In this document: positions 46,601 through 54,193 of the stretch, one piece after another
Layout: each line of letters begins with the position of its first letter
How positions within the stretch are numbered: position 1 is the stretch's first letter
Assembly: GCA_937864115.1 (NCBI GenBank)
Contig: CALMII010000059.1
Location: forward strand, 52,812-116,811
From: an uncultured Steroidobacter sp.
GTDB taxonomy: Bacteria; Pseudomonadota; Gammaproteobacteria; Steroidobacterales; Steroidobacteraceae
Direction of reading: 5' to 3'
DNA length: 64,000 nucleotides
Made by a program: the position numbers and the translations under genes
The notes under the pieces: generated by a model
What the model saw: the letters and a program-made list of their open reading frames with translations, nothing else
The model's database searches: none
What the model was told of the DNA's origin: nothing

Positions 46601-48262
46601 GCAGTCGATCGGCGGATTCGTGACCTGCGCGAACAGCTGTTTGAAATAGTCATAGAGCAGGCGCGGCTTGTTCGACAGCACGGCGAGCGGCGTGTCGTTG
46701 CCCATCGAACCCACGGCTTCGACGCCGTTCTGCGCCATCGGCGCGAGCAGCATGCGCTCGTCTTCGAACGTATAGCCGAACGCGATCTGACGCTGCAGCA
46801 GCGTGTCGTGATCCGGCTGCGGCACTTCGGGCGCCTGCGGCAGATCGTTCAGATGGATCTGATGATCGGTCAGCCACTCGCGATACGGACGTTCGGTGGC
46901 GATGGCCTTCTTGATCTCTTCGTCCGGAACGATGCGGCCCTGCGCGGTATCGACCAGGAACATCTTGCCCGGCTGCAGGCGGCCCTTCTGCACGACGTTC
47001 GCCGGATCGATTTCCAGCACGCCGGCTTCCGACGCCATGATGACCACGTCATCCTTCGTGACGTAGTAACGCGAAGGACGCAGGCCGTTGCGATCGAGCA
47101 GCGCGCCCATCTGCGTGCCGTCGGTGAAACAGATCGAGGCCGGGCCGTCCCACGGCTCCATCAGCGAGGCGTGGTACTGGTAGAAGGCGCGCTTGGCGTC
47201 GTTCATGGTCTGATGGTTCGACCACGGTTCGGGAATCATCATCATCATCGCGTGCGGCAGCGAGCGGCCGGCGAGCACCAGCAGTTCGAGCGTGTTGTCG
47301 AACATCGCCGAGTCGGAGCCGTTGGGATTGATGATCGGCAGGATCTTGCCGATGTCGTCGCCGAAGGCTTCCGACTGGAACAGCGCTTCGCGCGCGTGCA
47401 TCCAGTTGGCATTGCCGCGCACCGTGTTGATCTCGCCGTTGTGCGCGATGTAGCGGTACGGATGTGCGCGGTCCCAGCTCGGGAAGGTGTTGGTGCTGAA
47501 GCGCGAGTGCACCAGCGCCAGCGCCGTCTCCATGCTCGGATCGCCCAGATCCGGGAAGTACTGCGCCAGCTGCGCGGTCAGCAGCATGCCTTTGTAGACG
47601 AGTGTCTTGTGCGACAGGCTCGCCACGTACCAGGACGCGGAGCCTTCCATCGTGGAGGCGCGGATCTCGCTGTAGGCGCGCTTGCGGATGATGTAGAGCT
47701 TGCGCTCGAAGGCCAGTTCATCCGGGAGTTCGGCATTCCGGCCGATGAACACCTGCCGCATGAGCGGTTCGCAGGACTTGGCCGTCTCGCCCAGCATCGA
47801 GTTGTTGGTCGGCACCGTGCGCCAGCCGAGTACATGCTGGCCTTCCGACTGCACGATCTGTTCGAACTTTTCCTCGATGCGGCGTCGCAGGGTCGCGTTC
47901 TTGGGCAAGAAGACGATGCCGCAGCCGTACGAGCCGAACTCGGGCAGGTCGATACGAGCCTTCTTCGCCGCTTCCTTGAGGAACCTGTGCGGCATCTGCA
48001 TGAGCACGCCCGCACCGTCGCCGGTGTTCACCTCGGCGCCGCATGCACCACGATGGTCCAGGTTGGTGAGGATCTGCAGGCCGTCCTGCAGGATCTTGTG
48101 CGATTTGCGGCCCTTGATATCCACGATGAAGCCGACGCCGCAGGCGTCATGTTCATAGGCCGGGTCGTAGAGACCCTGCTTGCCGGGCCGGACGGTCCGC
48201 AAGGGACCCGCCGCTTCGTGGTGCTCAGTGCTCATATGGGTACCGCTCGAAATCGTATTCAT
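43607..48262 (-). CDS. gltB: glutamate synthase, large subunit
   Basis: Converts glutamine and 2-oxoglutarate to two glutamates, the main ammonia-assimilation partner of glutamine synthetase. The 1551-residue product has the class II amidotransferase domain with the N-terminal nucleophile Cys (EHDACGVGFIVD, Cys41 from the first ATG) and a central linker domain. These are followed by the FMN-binding synthase domain (IKMAQGAKPGEGGQLPG), the 3Fe-4S cluster site CHLNTCPVGVATQDP and the C-terminal beta-helix GXGXG domain. An internal ATG at 48235 is equally possible; the leader before the Cys is expected to be cleaved. Confidence 0.97.
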   Translation of the reverse strand: MNTISSGTHMSTEHHEAAGPLRTVRPGKQGLYDPAYEHDACGVGFIVDIKGRKSHKILQDGLQILTNLDHRGACGAEVNTGDGAGVLMQMPHRFLKEAAKKARIDLPEFGSYGCGIVFLPKNATLRRRIEEKFEQIVQSEGQHVLGWRTVPTNNSMLGETAKSCEPLMRQVFIGRNAELPDELAFERKLYIIRKRAYSEIRASTMEGSASWYVASLSHKTLVYKGMLLTAQLAQYFPDLGDPSMETALALVHSRFSTNTFPSWDRAHPYRYIAHNGEINTVRGNANWMHAREALFQSEAFGDDIGKILPIINPNGSDSAMFDNTLELLVLAGRSLPHAMMMMIPEPWSNHQTMNDAKRAFYQYHASLMEPWDGPASICFTDGTQMGALLDRNGLRPSRYYVTKDDVVIMASEAGVLEIDPANVVQKGRLQPGKMFLVDTAQGRIVPDEEIKKAIATERPYREWLTDHQIHLNDLPQAPEVPQPDHDTLLQRQIAFGYTFEDERMLLAPMAQNGVEAVGSMGNDTPLAVLSNKPRLLYDYFKQLFAQVTNPPIDCIREEIITSAETRLGSEGNLLNPQPADCRRLELKWPILTNEEFAKLRRMDLPGLKVGVLPSLFRVTRGEKGLVKSMEEIRLMARRMIEEEEVNVLILSDRGVNREFAPIPALLAIAGLHHYLIREGLRTRVSLVIETGEAREVHHFSLLIGYGASAINPYVAFETIDGMIRDERLVNIDHKKACQNLVKAATKGVIKVMAKMGISAIQSYRGAQVFEAVGLRQDVIDEYFTWTASRIGGIGMDVIAQEVLVRHKAAFPERRVDGHTLPVGGQYQWRSDGEYHLFNPETIHRLQKSVRTDNFAMFKEYSKLVNDASTNIATLRGLLEFKNGESVPLDEVEPIESIMKRFKTGAMSYGSISKEAHETLAIAMNRIGGRSNTGEGGEDPERFKTLPNGDSKNSAIKQVASGRFGVTSEYLVNAREIQIKMAQGAKPGEGGQLPGGKVYPPIAKTRHTTAGVGLISPPPHHDIYSIEDLAELIHDLKNANRRARISVKLVAEVGVGTVAAGVAKAHADVVLVSGYDGGTGASPQTSIMHAGLPWELGLAETHQTLVMNNLRSRVAVETDGQLKTGRDVIIAALLGAEEFGFATAPLVATGCIMMRVCHLNTCPVGVATQDPRLRERYMGKPEHAVNFMRFIAMEMRELMAQLGFRTIEEMIGRVDKLEARKAIAHWKAKGLDFSNLLYQPDAGNDIGRFKQIEQDHGIEKSLDLTQLLDLCKPAIERGEKVTANLTIRNINRVFGTITGSEVTRKYGAAGLPEDTIQVNLTGSAGQSFGAFVPRGMTLRLEGDANDYVGKGLSGGKLIVYPSKQSTFRTWENIIVGNVALYGATSGEVYLAGMAGERFCVRNSGVHAIVEAVGDHGCEYMTGGRVIVLGGVGRNFGAGMSGGVAYIFDERGDARVNINADMVEIGGLDEPEEIAAVKAMIERHLHYTGSARAQQVLDAWDKSVKQFVRVMPRDYKRMLACIARAHEQGLTGDDAIMEAFEENARDLARVGGN

Positions 48263-48685
48263 CGACGAAATTCTGTGCAGAATCCGCGCTTTTCGCGGCT
48301 TCTTCGGGCAGGAACCGGCGCGCGGTCATGGATGGGACCGTGAGCAACGGGCATTCCTGCCGGTATCAGTTCGCTTCAGCCCGAATCCCCGGGATTCCCA
48401 TTGCGCGAGGCGTTCGCGCAAATCGCCGTCCCGTCTGGATGCACAACGCGGGCCGGGCCATGAGCCAACCTTCCCCGCGGGCGAGGCTCGGCGGCGCTTA
48501 CCGACAACGGTCGATGAGCTCAAGCAACTGATTCAATTGGGGAGATTCAGGCGGCAGACCATCTCGCACGCGTCCTCTAGGGACGGTGACGGCCGGCGTC
48601 AGTTGAATACAACCCGAAGGAATGACGGCCATATTACAGAGGCAGGCATATGCGTCAATGCGATGCAGGAAGAGCGTGGAATGCC
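48263..48685. other. 423-bp intergenic region upstream of gltB
   Basis: Between the gltB start (minus strand) and the end of the NTF2-like lipoprotein gene. No gene with a recognisable product is seen: the open frames here lack motifs. The region is moderately GC-rich with short direct repeats such as acggccggcg/gacggcca near 48585-48630, and should hold the gltB promoter. No palindrome of the repeat families is present. Confidence 0.5.
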
Positions 48686-49132
48686 TTATCCGCCGGGCCG
48701 GCGCCGTGCTGCATGAATGACCCGCCAGTCCTCGCCATCGCGCCGCAGGGTCACGTCGAAATCGTGGACATCGGCGGCGAGATTCCAGGCGTTCGCCGCG
48801 TCGGCTTCGCGGCCGACCATGCCGACGGTGACCTGCAGGCGCGCCTCGTCGGGATGAGGAAAGTCGATCTGCTCGATGCGCGTCAGCAGGTGGATCGACT
48901 GGTTGGCGATGAAGTAGCCCTGCACGTAGCGGCGCAACTCGTCGCGGCCCTGTCCATAACCGTCGCGAAAGTCAGCGGCGATGAATTCCATCAGGTCGCC
49001 GACGTCGCGGGCTTCGGCGGCGGTTTCCATGGCGTCGACCGTGTGCCGCACCCGCGTCTCCGGTGAATCCCGATCGGCACAACCGGCGATCATCAAGGCG
49101 GTCGCGAGAACGAGTGCAAACGGTCGATGCAT
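48686..49132 (-). CDS. NTF2-like small lipoprotein of unknown function
   Basis: A 148-residue product from the ATG at 49132 (an ATG at 49147 is also possible). Lipoprotein leader LVLATALMIAGCADR with lipobox, then a helical start (VRHTVDAMETAAEARDVGDL) and beta-strand-rich end (HDFDVTLRRDGEDWRVIHAA). This matches the SnoaL/DUF4440-like cone fold. No catalytic role can be assigned. It is transcribed divergently from the CsgG-like gene. Confidence 0.75.
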   Translation of the reverse strand: MHRPFALVLATALMIAGCADRDSPETRVRHTVDAMETAAEARDVGDLMEFIAADFRDGYGQGRDELRRYVQGYFIANQSIHLLTRIEQIDFPHPDEARLQVTVGMVGREADAANAWNLAADVHDFDVTLRRDGEDWRVIHAARRRPGG

Positions 49133-49433
49133 GGGAGGTTCTGCCATCAATGGGAGCGACACTATTGCGTGCCGGGTGTCGGCGGAGCAATCGCCGCCTG
49201 CACTTTGGGCCAATGGCAGCCATGGGGCCGTTGACCAAGCATCCTGCAGGCCGCGTCCTTGACCCTCCATCGGGGCCATGCTCAGATCGCGGCGGCACGC
49301 GCCGGACCTTCGCCAAGTGCCATTTTTCTGCGGCCGGACGCCGTTTCTGCAGGTCTCGACTGGCTTCGACGCTGCACTGTCCACGGATGGGACGTTTAAG
49401 AATTTGTACCGTCCTATTCGGGGAGAACAACAC
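49133..49433. other. 301-bp divergent intergenic region
   Basis: Between the NTF2-like lipoprotein gene and the CsgG-like/SH3 gene. The last 50 bases are AT-richer (gacgtttaagaatttgtacc) and likely hold the promoter for the right-hand gene, with ggggag as its ribosome binding site. No repeat family member or small gene was recognised. Confidence 0.45.
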
Positions 49434-50483
49434 ATGAAGTCTTTCGCTGCACTGCCCGCGAGTGTCCCTGCTGCCGTGCTGGCGGCGCTGTCGATGATGG
49501 CCTTGCCGCTGGCTCACGCCGCTGACGGCCCGCTCGCAACCAAGAAGGGGGCGGGCGGTTCGGAAGTGCAGGGCTCGGCCGGTCCCGGCGGTTCGCAGGG
49601 CGACAACGGCAACGAAAAGTGCGACCGCCCGATGGGCGCGATGGCCGTGGTCGAACCGCAGGATTACGTATCGCAGTCGCTGTCGCGTTATGGCCTGCAG
49701 TCGCCGACCGGCATCATCCGCATGATGATCCAGCAGTCGAACTGTTTCATCGTCGTCGAACGCGGCATCGGCATGCAGAACATGATGCAGGAACGCGCGC
49801 TCGCCGAATCCGGCGAACTGCGCCAGGGGTCGAACATGGGCGGCGGCCAGATGGTCAGCGCCGATTTCGTCCTGACTCCCGGAGTCGTCTTCCAGGAGAA
49901 CAATGCGGGCGGCGTCGGCGGCGCGCTCGGCGGGCTGATCGGCGGCTCCGGTGGACGTGCCATAGGCGCGATTGCCGGCGGCGTGAAATTCAAGGAAGCG
50001 CAGACCAGCATGCTGGTGGCAGACGCGCGCACCGGCGTGCAGGTGGCGGCCGCCGAAGGCAGCGCCAAGAAAGCGGATCTGCGCCTCGGCGGATTCCTGT
50101 GGGGCGGCAGCGCGGCCGGCGGCGCCGGCGGTTACGCCAACACCAACGAAGGCAAGATCCTCGCGGCCAGCCTGGTCGACAACTACAACAACATCGTGCG
50201 TTCCGTGCGCGGCCAGCCGAGCCTGCATCGCGACGTCGGTACGCTCGCCGAAGAGGCCGGCAAAAAGACCAAGGGCGGCGCCGTCTACAACGAAGGCGAC
50301 ACCATCGTGCCGAAGCTCGGCAACCTCAAGGTCTATCCGGGCCCGGCGGAAACCGGCAAGCCGATCGCCACCCTCAGCAAGGGTGAGGAAATGATCGTGA
50401 TGGGCGAGGAGGAGAACGGCTTCATCAAGGTCGAGACGGCGAATGGCGGTGGGTGGGTGAAGAAGGTGCTGGTGTCGAAGTAG
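49434..50483 (+). CDS. exported CsgG-like protein with C-terminal SH3 domain
   Basis: The 349-residue product has a signal peptide (AAVLAALSMMALPLAHA). Its middle follows the CsgG/curli-secretion style: MGAMAVVEPQDYVSQSL, IIRMMIQQSNCFIVVERG, a Gly-rich VGGALGGLIGGSGGRAIGA hairpin and TSMLVADARTGVQVAAAEG. Last comes a bacterial SH3 domain (NLKVYPGPAETGKPIATLSK ... GGGWVKKVLV). Likely an outer-membrane or periplasmic envelope protein; no curli subunits are nearby. The glycine-zipper segment could be membrane-active. Function is unknown. Confidence 0.75.
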   Translation: MKSFAALPASVPAAVLAALSMMALPLAHAADGPLATKKGAGGSEVQGSAGPGGSQGDNGNEKCDRPMGAMAVVEPQDYVSQSLSRYGLQSPTGIIRMMIQQSNCFIVVERGIGMQNMMQERALAESGELRQGSNMGGGQMVSADFVLTPGVVFQENNAGGVGGALGGLIGGSGGRAIGAIAGGVKFKEAQTSMLVADARTGVQVAAAEGSAKKADLRLGGFLWGGSAAGGAGGYANTNEGKILAASLVDNYNNIVRSVRGQPSLHRDVGTLAEEAGKKTKGGAVYNEGDTIVPKLGNLKVYPGPAETGKPIATLSKGEEMIVMGEEENGFIKVETANGGGWVKKVLVSK

Positions 50484-50484
50484 A

Positions 50485-50577
50485 TTACAGGCTACGGGCA
50501 ACAGGCTACAGGCAACAGCCGGAGAAGATTTCTGTTTTCTGGCTGTAGTCTGTTGTCTGTAGCCTGTTGCCCCTTCC
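50485..50577. repeat. palindromic repeat (family E) after the CsgG-like gene
   Basis: Inverted repeat of caggctacaggcaacagcc-type modules (about 50489-50520) against ggctgtagtctgttgtctgt and gcctgttgcccc (about 50541-50573). The wording resembles family C in style but is a separate sequence. It lies between two genes read in the same direction, and could act as a terminator. Confidence 0.7.
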
Positions 50578-50654
50578 ATGACTGTTATTCCCCGCACCCT
50601 CTAATTCTTCGCCGCTGCTATCTCCATCATCAGCCTCCAACAAAGGAGGCTTCC

Positions 50655-51356
50655 ATGCTCACGGTACGCAAGGCGGAAGATCGCGGCGCGAGCCGCATCG
50701 GCTGGCTCGACAGCCATCACACGTTCAGTTTCTCGGACTACTACGATCCCGAGCACATGGGATTCCGCGCGCTTCGCGTCATCAACGACGACACGGTCGC
50801 CGCGGGCGCCGGCTTCGGCAAGCACCCGCATCGCGACATGGAGATCATCACCTACGTGCTCGACGGCGCGCTTGCGCATTCGGACAGCCTGGGCACCGGC
50901 TCGGTGATCCGTCCGGGCGACGTGCAGAAGATGAGTGCGGGCACCGGCATCTTCCACAGCGAGTTCAATCACTCGAAGACCGAGCCCGTGCACTTCCTGC
51001 AGATCTGGATCCTGCCGGATCGCGGCGGTGTGCAGCCGGGCTATCAGCAGCTGAACTTCGCGCGCGAAGCGAAGCTGGGCAAGCTGCTGCTGGTCGCATC
51101 GAATGAAAAGCGCGAGGACATCATCCACATCCAGCAGGACGCGAAGATGTACGTGACCGTGCTCGAGTCGTCAGACCAGAAGGTCACGCATACGCTCGAA
51201 CCGGGGCGACATGCGTGGATTCACGTCGCGACCGGATCAGCCGTCGTGAACGGCAAGGTGCTGAAGGCAGGCGACGGTGCGGCGGTCACGGAGGAGTCGA
51301 AGATCGAGATCGGTGGCTCGCCGCAGGGCGAGGTGATTCTGTTCGATCTCGGATGA
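50655..51356 (+). CDS. pirin-family bicupin protein
   Basis: The 233-residue product begins LTVRKAEDRGASRIGWLDSH and carries the pirin metal site HPHRDMEIITYVLDGALAHSD with two His of the cupin motif, then GEFNHS-like GIFHSEFNHS and FLQIWILPD. This is the YhaK/pirin-like group, where some members have quercetinase activity; the substrate here is unknown. The ATG at 50655 follows a near-perfect ribosome binding site (aaaggagg) with good spacing. Confidence 0.9.
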   Translation: MLTVRKAEDRGASRIGWLDSHHTFSFSDYYDPEHMGFRALRVINDDTVAAGAGFGKHPHRDMEIITYVLDGALAHSDSLGTGSVIRPGDVQKMSAGTGIFHSEFNHSKTEPVHFLQIWILPDRGGVQPGYQQLNFAREAKLGKLLLVASNEKREDIIHIQQDAKMYVTVLESSDQKVTHTLEPGRHAWIHVATGSAVVNGKVLKAGDGAAVTEESKIEIGGSPQGEVILFDLG

Positions 51357-51365
51357 GGAAGAGGA

Positions 51366-51420
51366 GAGGCCGCAAAGACCGCATAAAAGAGAATTCTTTT
51401 ATGCGGTCTTTTGCGGCCTC
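51366..51420. terminator. hairpin between convergent pirin and oligopeptidase genes
   Basis: Long inverted repeat: gaggccgcaaagaccgcata in the left arm (51366 onward) is matched by tatgcggtcttttgcggcct on the right, with one bulged base, around an AT-rich centre containing gaattc. Its place between convergent stops fits a bidirectional terminator. Confidence 0.6.
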
Positions 51421-51429
51421 ATGCTTTTT

Positions 51430-53547
51430 CTATGCCGCCAGCCCGAGCTGTTTCAGCAACGGCTCGATCTGCGGCTTGCGCCCGCGGAAATCCACGAACG
51501 CTTCCATCGCATCGCGGCTGCCGCCCTGTTCGAGGATCGCCGACAGGAAGCGGCGCGATACCTGCTCGTTGAAGATGCCCTGTTCCTCGAAGGCGCTGAA
51601 GGCGTCGGCGGCGAGGACTTCGGCCCACTTGTAGCTGTAGTAACCGGCGGCGTAGCCACCCGAGAAAATGTGCTGGAAGCCGTGCGCGAAACGATTGAAC
51701 GCGGGCGGCTTGATCACGGCGACGCTGTCGCGCACTTCGCCGAGGATCTGCAGGACGCGTTCGATGCCTTCGCCTGCGATCTCGCTGTGGATGCGCAGAT
51801 CGAACAGCGCGAATTCCAGCTGCCGCACGCTGGCCATGCCGGCCTGGTAGGTGCGTGAGCCGAGCAGTCGCTGCAGCTCTTCCTGCGGCAGCGGCTCGCC
51901 GGTGTCGACGTGCGACGAAATCAGCGGCAGTACTTCCGGTCGCCACGCGAAGTTCTCCATGAACTGGCTCGGCAGTTCGACCGCATCCCACGCCACGCCA
52001 TTGATGCCCGCGATGCTCGGATAGTCGACGCGCGTCAGCATGTGATGCAGGCCGTGGCCGAACTCGTGGAACATCGTCACGACTTCGGAATGCGTGAGCA
52101 GCGACGGCTGCTTGCCGACCGGCGGCGTGAAATTGCAGACCAGATAGGCAACCGGTAGTGTCGTGCTGCCAGCACCGAGATGCTTGCGGCCGACGCATTC
52201 GTCCATCCACGCACCGCCGCGCTTCTTGGGACGCGCGTAGAGATCGACGAAGAAGCTGCCGCGTCGCGAGCCGTCGCGATTCAGGATGTCGTAGAAGCGC
52301 GCGTCCGGGTGATAGACATCAACGACCCCCTCCCTGCCCTCCCCCGCAAGCGGGGGAGGGGAAGGTTTCTGATCCCCTCCTCCGCGCAGCGGGGGAGGGT
52401 TAGGGTGGGGGCCGCTGCCAGTCGCACGCTCGACGATGTTCACCCCATAGAGCCGTTCCGCCACTGCAAACATTCCCTGAAGCACGCGCGGCAACGGAAA
52501 GTACGGCCGCAACGCTTCCTCGGACAGCGAGAACTTCTGCTGCTTCTGGCGTTCAGCGTAGAAGCCGACATCCCACGCACTCAAAGCGCGGCCGGCGAAC
52601 TTCACGAGATCCGCGAATTCGCGCTGCGCGACGGGCTTGCTCTTCGTGGCGAGCTGTTCGAGGAACTCGCGCACTTCTTTCGTCGAAGAGGCCATCTTGG
52701 TCGCGAGCGAGTATTCGACGTAGTTGTCGAAGCCCACCAGGTTCGCGAGTTCGCGCCGTGTCGCCAGGATCTCGCCCATCAGCGCGCTGTTGTCCCAGCG
52801 CTCGGGCGACAGTCCCTGATCCGAACCGCGCGTCACCCAGCCGTGATAGAACTCGCGACGCAGGTTCTCGTCTTCGGCATGCATGAGCACGGCGGTGTAG
52901 TTCGGCGCATCGAGCGAGAACAGCCAGCCTTCCTTGCCGGCGGCTTCCGCCGCTGCGCGTGCACGCTGCACGACGGGCGCGGGCAGCCCATTGAGTTCGG
53001 CTTCGTTGGTGACGTGACGCGACCACGCGTTCGTCGCATCGAGCACGTTCTCATCGAACTTCGATTGCAGCGTCGTCAACTTCTCCATCAGCGTCTTGAA
53101 TTGCTGTTTCTTTTCTTCCGGCAGCGCCACGCCGGCGAGGCGGAAATCGCGCAGCGCGTTTTCCAGCAGCTTGCGCTGCGCCGCGGTCAGGCGGCCGCTC
53201 TCGTTCTTCAGGATGTGCTCATAGGCTGCATAAAGATCGATGTTCTGCGCCAGATCCGTATGCCACGCCGTCAGCAGCGGCAGACAGGCATTGTAGGCGG
53301 CACGCAGTTCGTCGCTGTTCACCACGCCGTTCATGTGTCCGACCGGCGACCAGGTGCGCGACAGGCGATGCTGCATTTCCTCCAGCGGCACCACCAGCGA
53401 ATCCCAAGTCTTCGCGCCGCTGGCGAGCAGCGACTGCAATTTCGCGCGGTTCTCGTCGAGCACCTGCCGGATGGCCGGCTCGATGTGTTCGGGGCGGATG
53501 GCGCTGAAGGGCGGCAGGTCGTGGGATTGCAGCAATGGATTGGTCAT
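51430..53547 (-). CDS. prlC: oligopeptidase A (M3 metallopeptidase) with repeat-encoded insertion
   Basis: Zinc oligopeptidase degrading cytoplasmic peptides. From the ATG at 53547 it has 705 residues (an ATG at 53580 would add 11) and starts TNPLLQSHDLPPFSAIRPEH. The zinc motif MFHEFGHGLHH is at about residue 492. Family markers WSPVGHMNG, GSFFVDLYARPKKRGGAWMD and VAYLVCNFTPP are present. Between RLYGVNIVERAT and VDVYHPDARF it carries about 31 extra Pro/Gly/Arg residues, which the E. coli enzyme (~680 residues) lacks there. The insertion is exactly the translation of a family D palindrome at 52326-52412, and the frame is kept. Confidence 0.94.
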   Translation of the reverse strand: MTNPLLQSHDLPPFSAIRPEHIEPAIRQVLDENRAKLQSLLASGAKTWDSLVVPLEEMQHRLSRTWSPVGHMNGVVNSDELRAAYNACLPLLTAWHTDLAQNIDLYAAYEHILKNESGRLTAAQRKLLENALRDFRLAGVALPEEKKQQFKTLMEKLTTLQSKFDENVLDATNAWSRHVTNEAELNGLPAPVVQRARAAAEAAGKEGWLFSLDAPNYTAVLMHAEDENLRREFYHGWVTRGSDQGLSPERWDNSALMGEILATRRELANLVGFDNYVEYSLATKMASSTKEVREFLEQLATKSKPVAQREFADLVKFAGRALSAWDVGFYAERQKQQKFSLSEEALRPYFPLPRVLQGMFAVAERLYGVNIVERATGSGPHPNPPPLRGGGDQKPSPPPLAGEGREGVVDVYHPDARFYDILNRDGSRRGSFFVDLYARPKKRGGAWMDECVGRKHLGAGSTTLPVAYLVCNFTPPVGKQPSLLTHSEVVTMFHEFGHGLHHMLTRVDYPSIAGINGVAWDAVELPSQFMENFAWRPEVLPLISSHVDTGEPLPQEELQRLLGSRTYQAGMASVRQLEFALFDLRIHSEIAGEGIERVLQILGEVRDSVAVIKPPAFNRFAHGFQHIFSGGYAAGYYSYKWAEVLAADAFSAFEEQGIFNEQVSRRFLSAILEQGGSRDAMEAFVDFRGRKPQIEPLLKQLGLAA
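52326..52412. repeat. family D palindromic repeat inside the oligopeptidase A gene
   Basis: Two modules, cccccgcaagcgggggaggg followed by cccctcctccgcgcagcggg, ending ggttagggtgggggcc. It is open in the minus-strand reading frame and contributes about 29-31 residues to the enzyme, directly before the conserved YHPD segment. It is the clearest case of the element living inside a conserved gene. Confidence 0.88.
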
Positions 53548-53637
53548 GGGCCTGAAGTCGCTGACGGCGTGGATCGCCAAGGGAGATGGGGTCTGATATA
53601 TCGACTCTCAACCGTTCCGTGTCAATTGGATTTCCCC

Positions 53638-54165
53638 ATGACCGTCAGTGCCTATCGCTCCGTCATGCCGACGCTGGGGGCGCGCGTTTACATCGATCCG
53701 AGCGCCGTCGTGATCGGCAAGGTCACGATCGGTGAGGATTCGTCCGTGTGGCCGACGGCCGTGATCCGCGGCGACGTGAATACCATCACCATTGGCGCAC
53801 GCACCAGCATCCAGGATGGTTCCGTCCTGCACGTCACGCACGATGGGCCGTATCGCCCCGGCGGACGCGCCTTGATCGTCGGCTCCGACGTCACGATCGG
53901 ACATCGCGTGACATTGCACGCCTGCACCATCGGCAATGCCTGCCTGATCGGCATGGGCGCGATCCTGCTCGACGACGTCGTCACCGAGGACTTCGTCATG
54001 ATCGGTGCCGGCACGCTGGTGCCGCCGGGCAAGAAGCTCGACAGCGGCGGCCTGTACGTCGGCAGCCCCGCGAAGCGCGTGCGCGAACTCAAACAGAGCG
54101 AGATCGAATTCCTGACGTATTCAGCGGCGCACTATGTGAAGGTGAAGGACGAGTACCTGAAGTGA
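53638..54165 (+). CDS. gamma-carbonic anhydrase-family protein
   Basis: The 175-residue left-handed beta-helix protein is built of hexapeptide repeats (GARVYIDPSAVVIGKVTIGE, NTITIGARTSIQDGSV). It has metal-site histidines in HVTHDG, IGHRVTLHACTIG (H-x-x-x-x-H pattern) and a C-terminal amphipathic helix. This is the YrdA/CaiE-like branch, which binds a metal; carbonic anhydrase activity varies in the group. It is divergent from oligopeptidase A and 28 bp before the FtsX-like permeases. Confidence 0.9.
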   Translation: MTVSAYRSVMPTLGARVYIDPSAVVIGKVTIGEDSSVWPTAVIRGDVNTITIGARTSIQDGSVLHVTHDGPYRPGGRALIVGSDVTIGHRVTLHACTIGNACLIGMGAILLDDVVTEDFVMIGAGTLVPPGKKLDSGGLYVGSPAKRVRELKQSEIEFLTYSAAHYVKVKDEYLK

Positions 54166-54193
54166 CGAATACGCCTGCAAGGATTCCGCGCGC

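Noticed and set aside
43691..48343. Very long open frame on the plus strand opposite gltB (about 1550 codons)
   Set aside because: It is antisense to a certain gltB gene and the product is a His/Arg/Ala-rich sequence without motifs; long shadows are expected in GC-rich genes.
48180..48716. Plus-strand frame of about 178 codons crossing the gltB leader
   Set aside because: Overlaps the start of gltB, has no domain or ribosome binding site, and reads as GC-driven noise.
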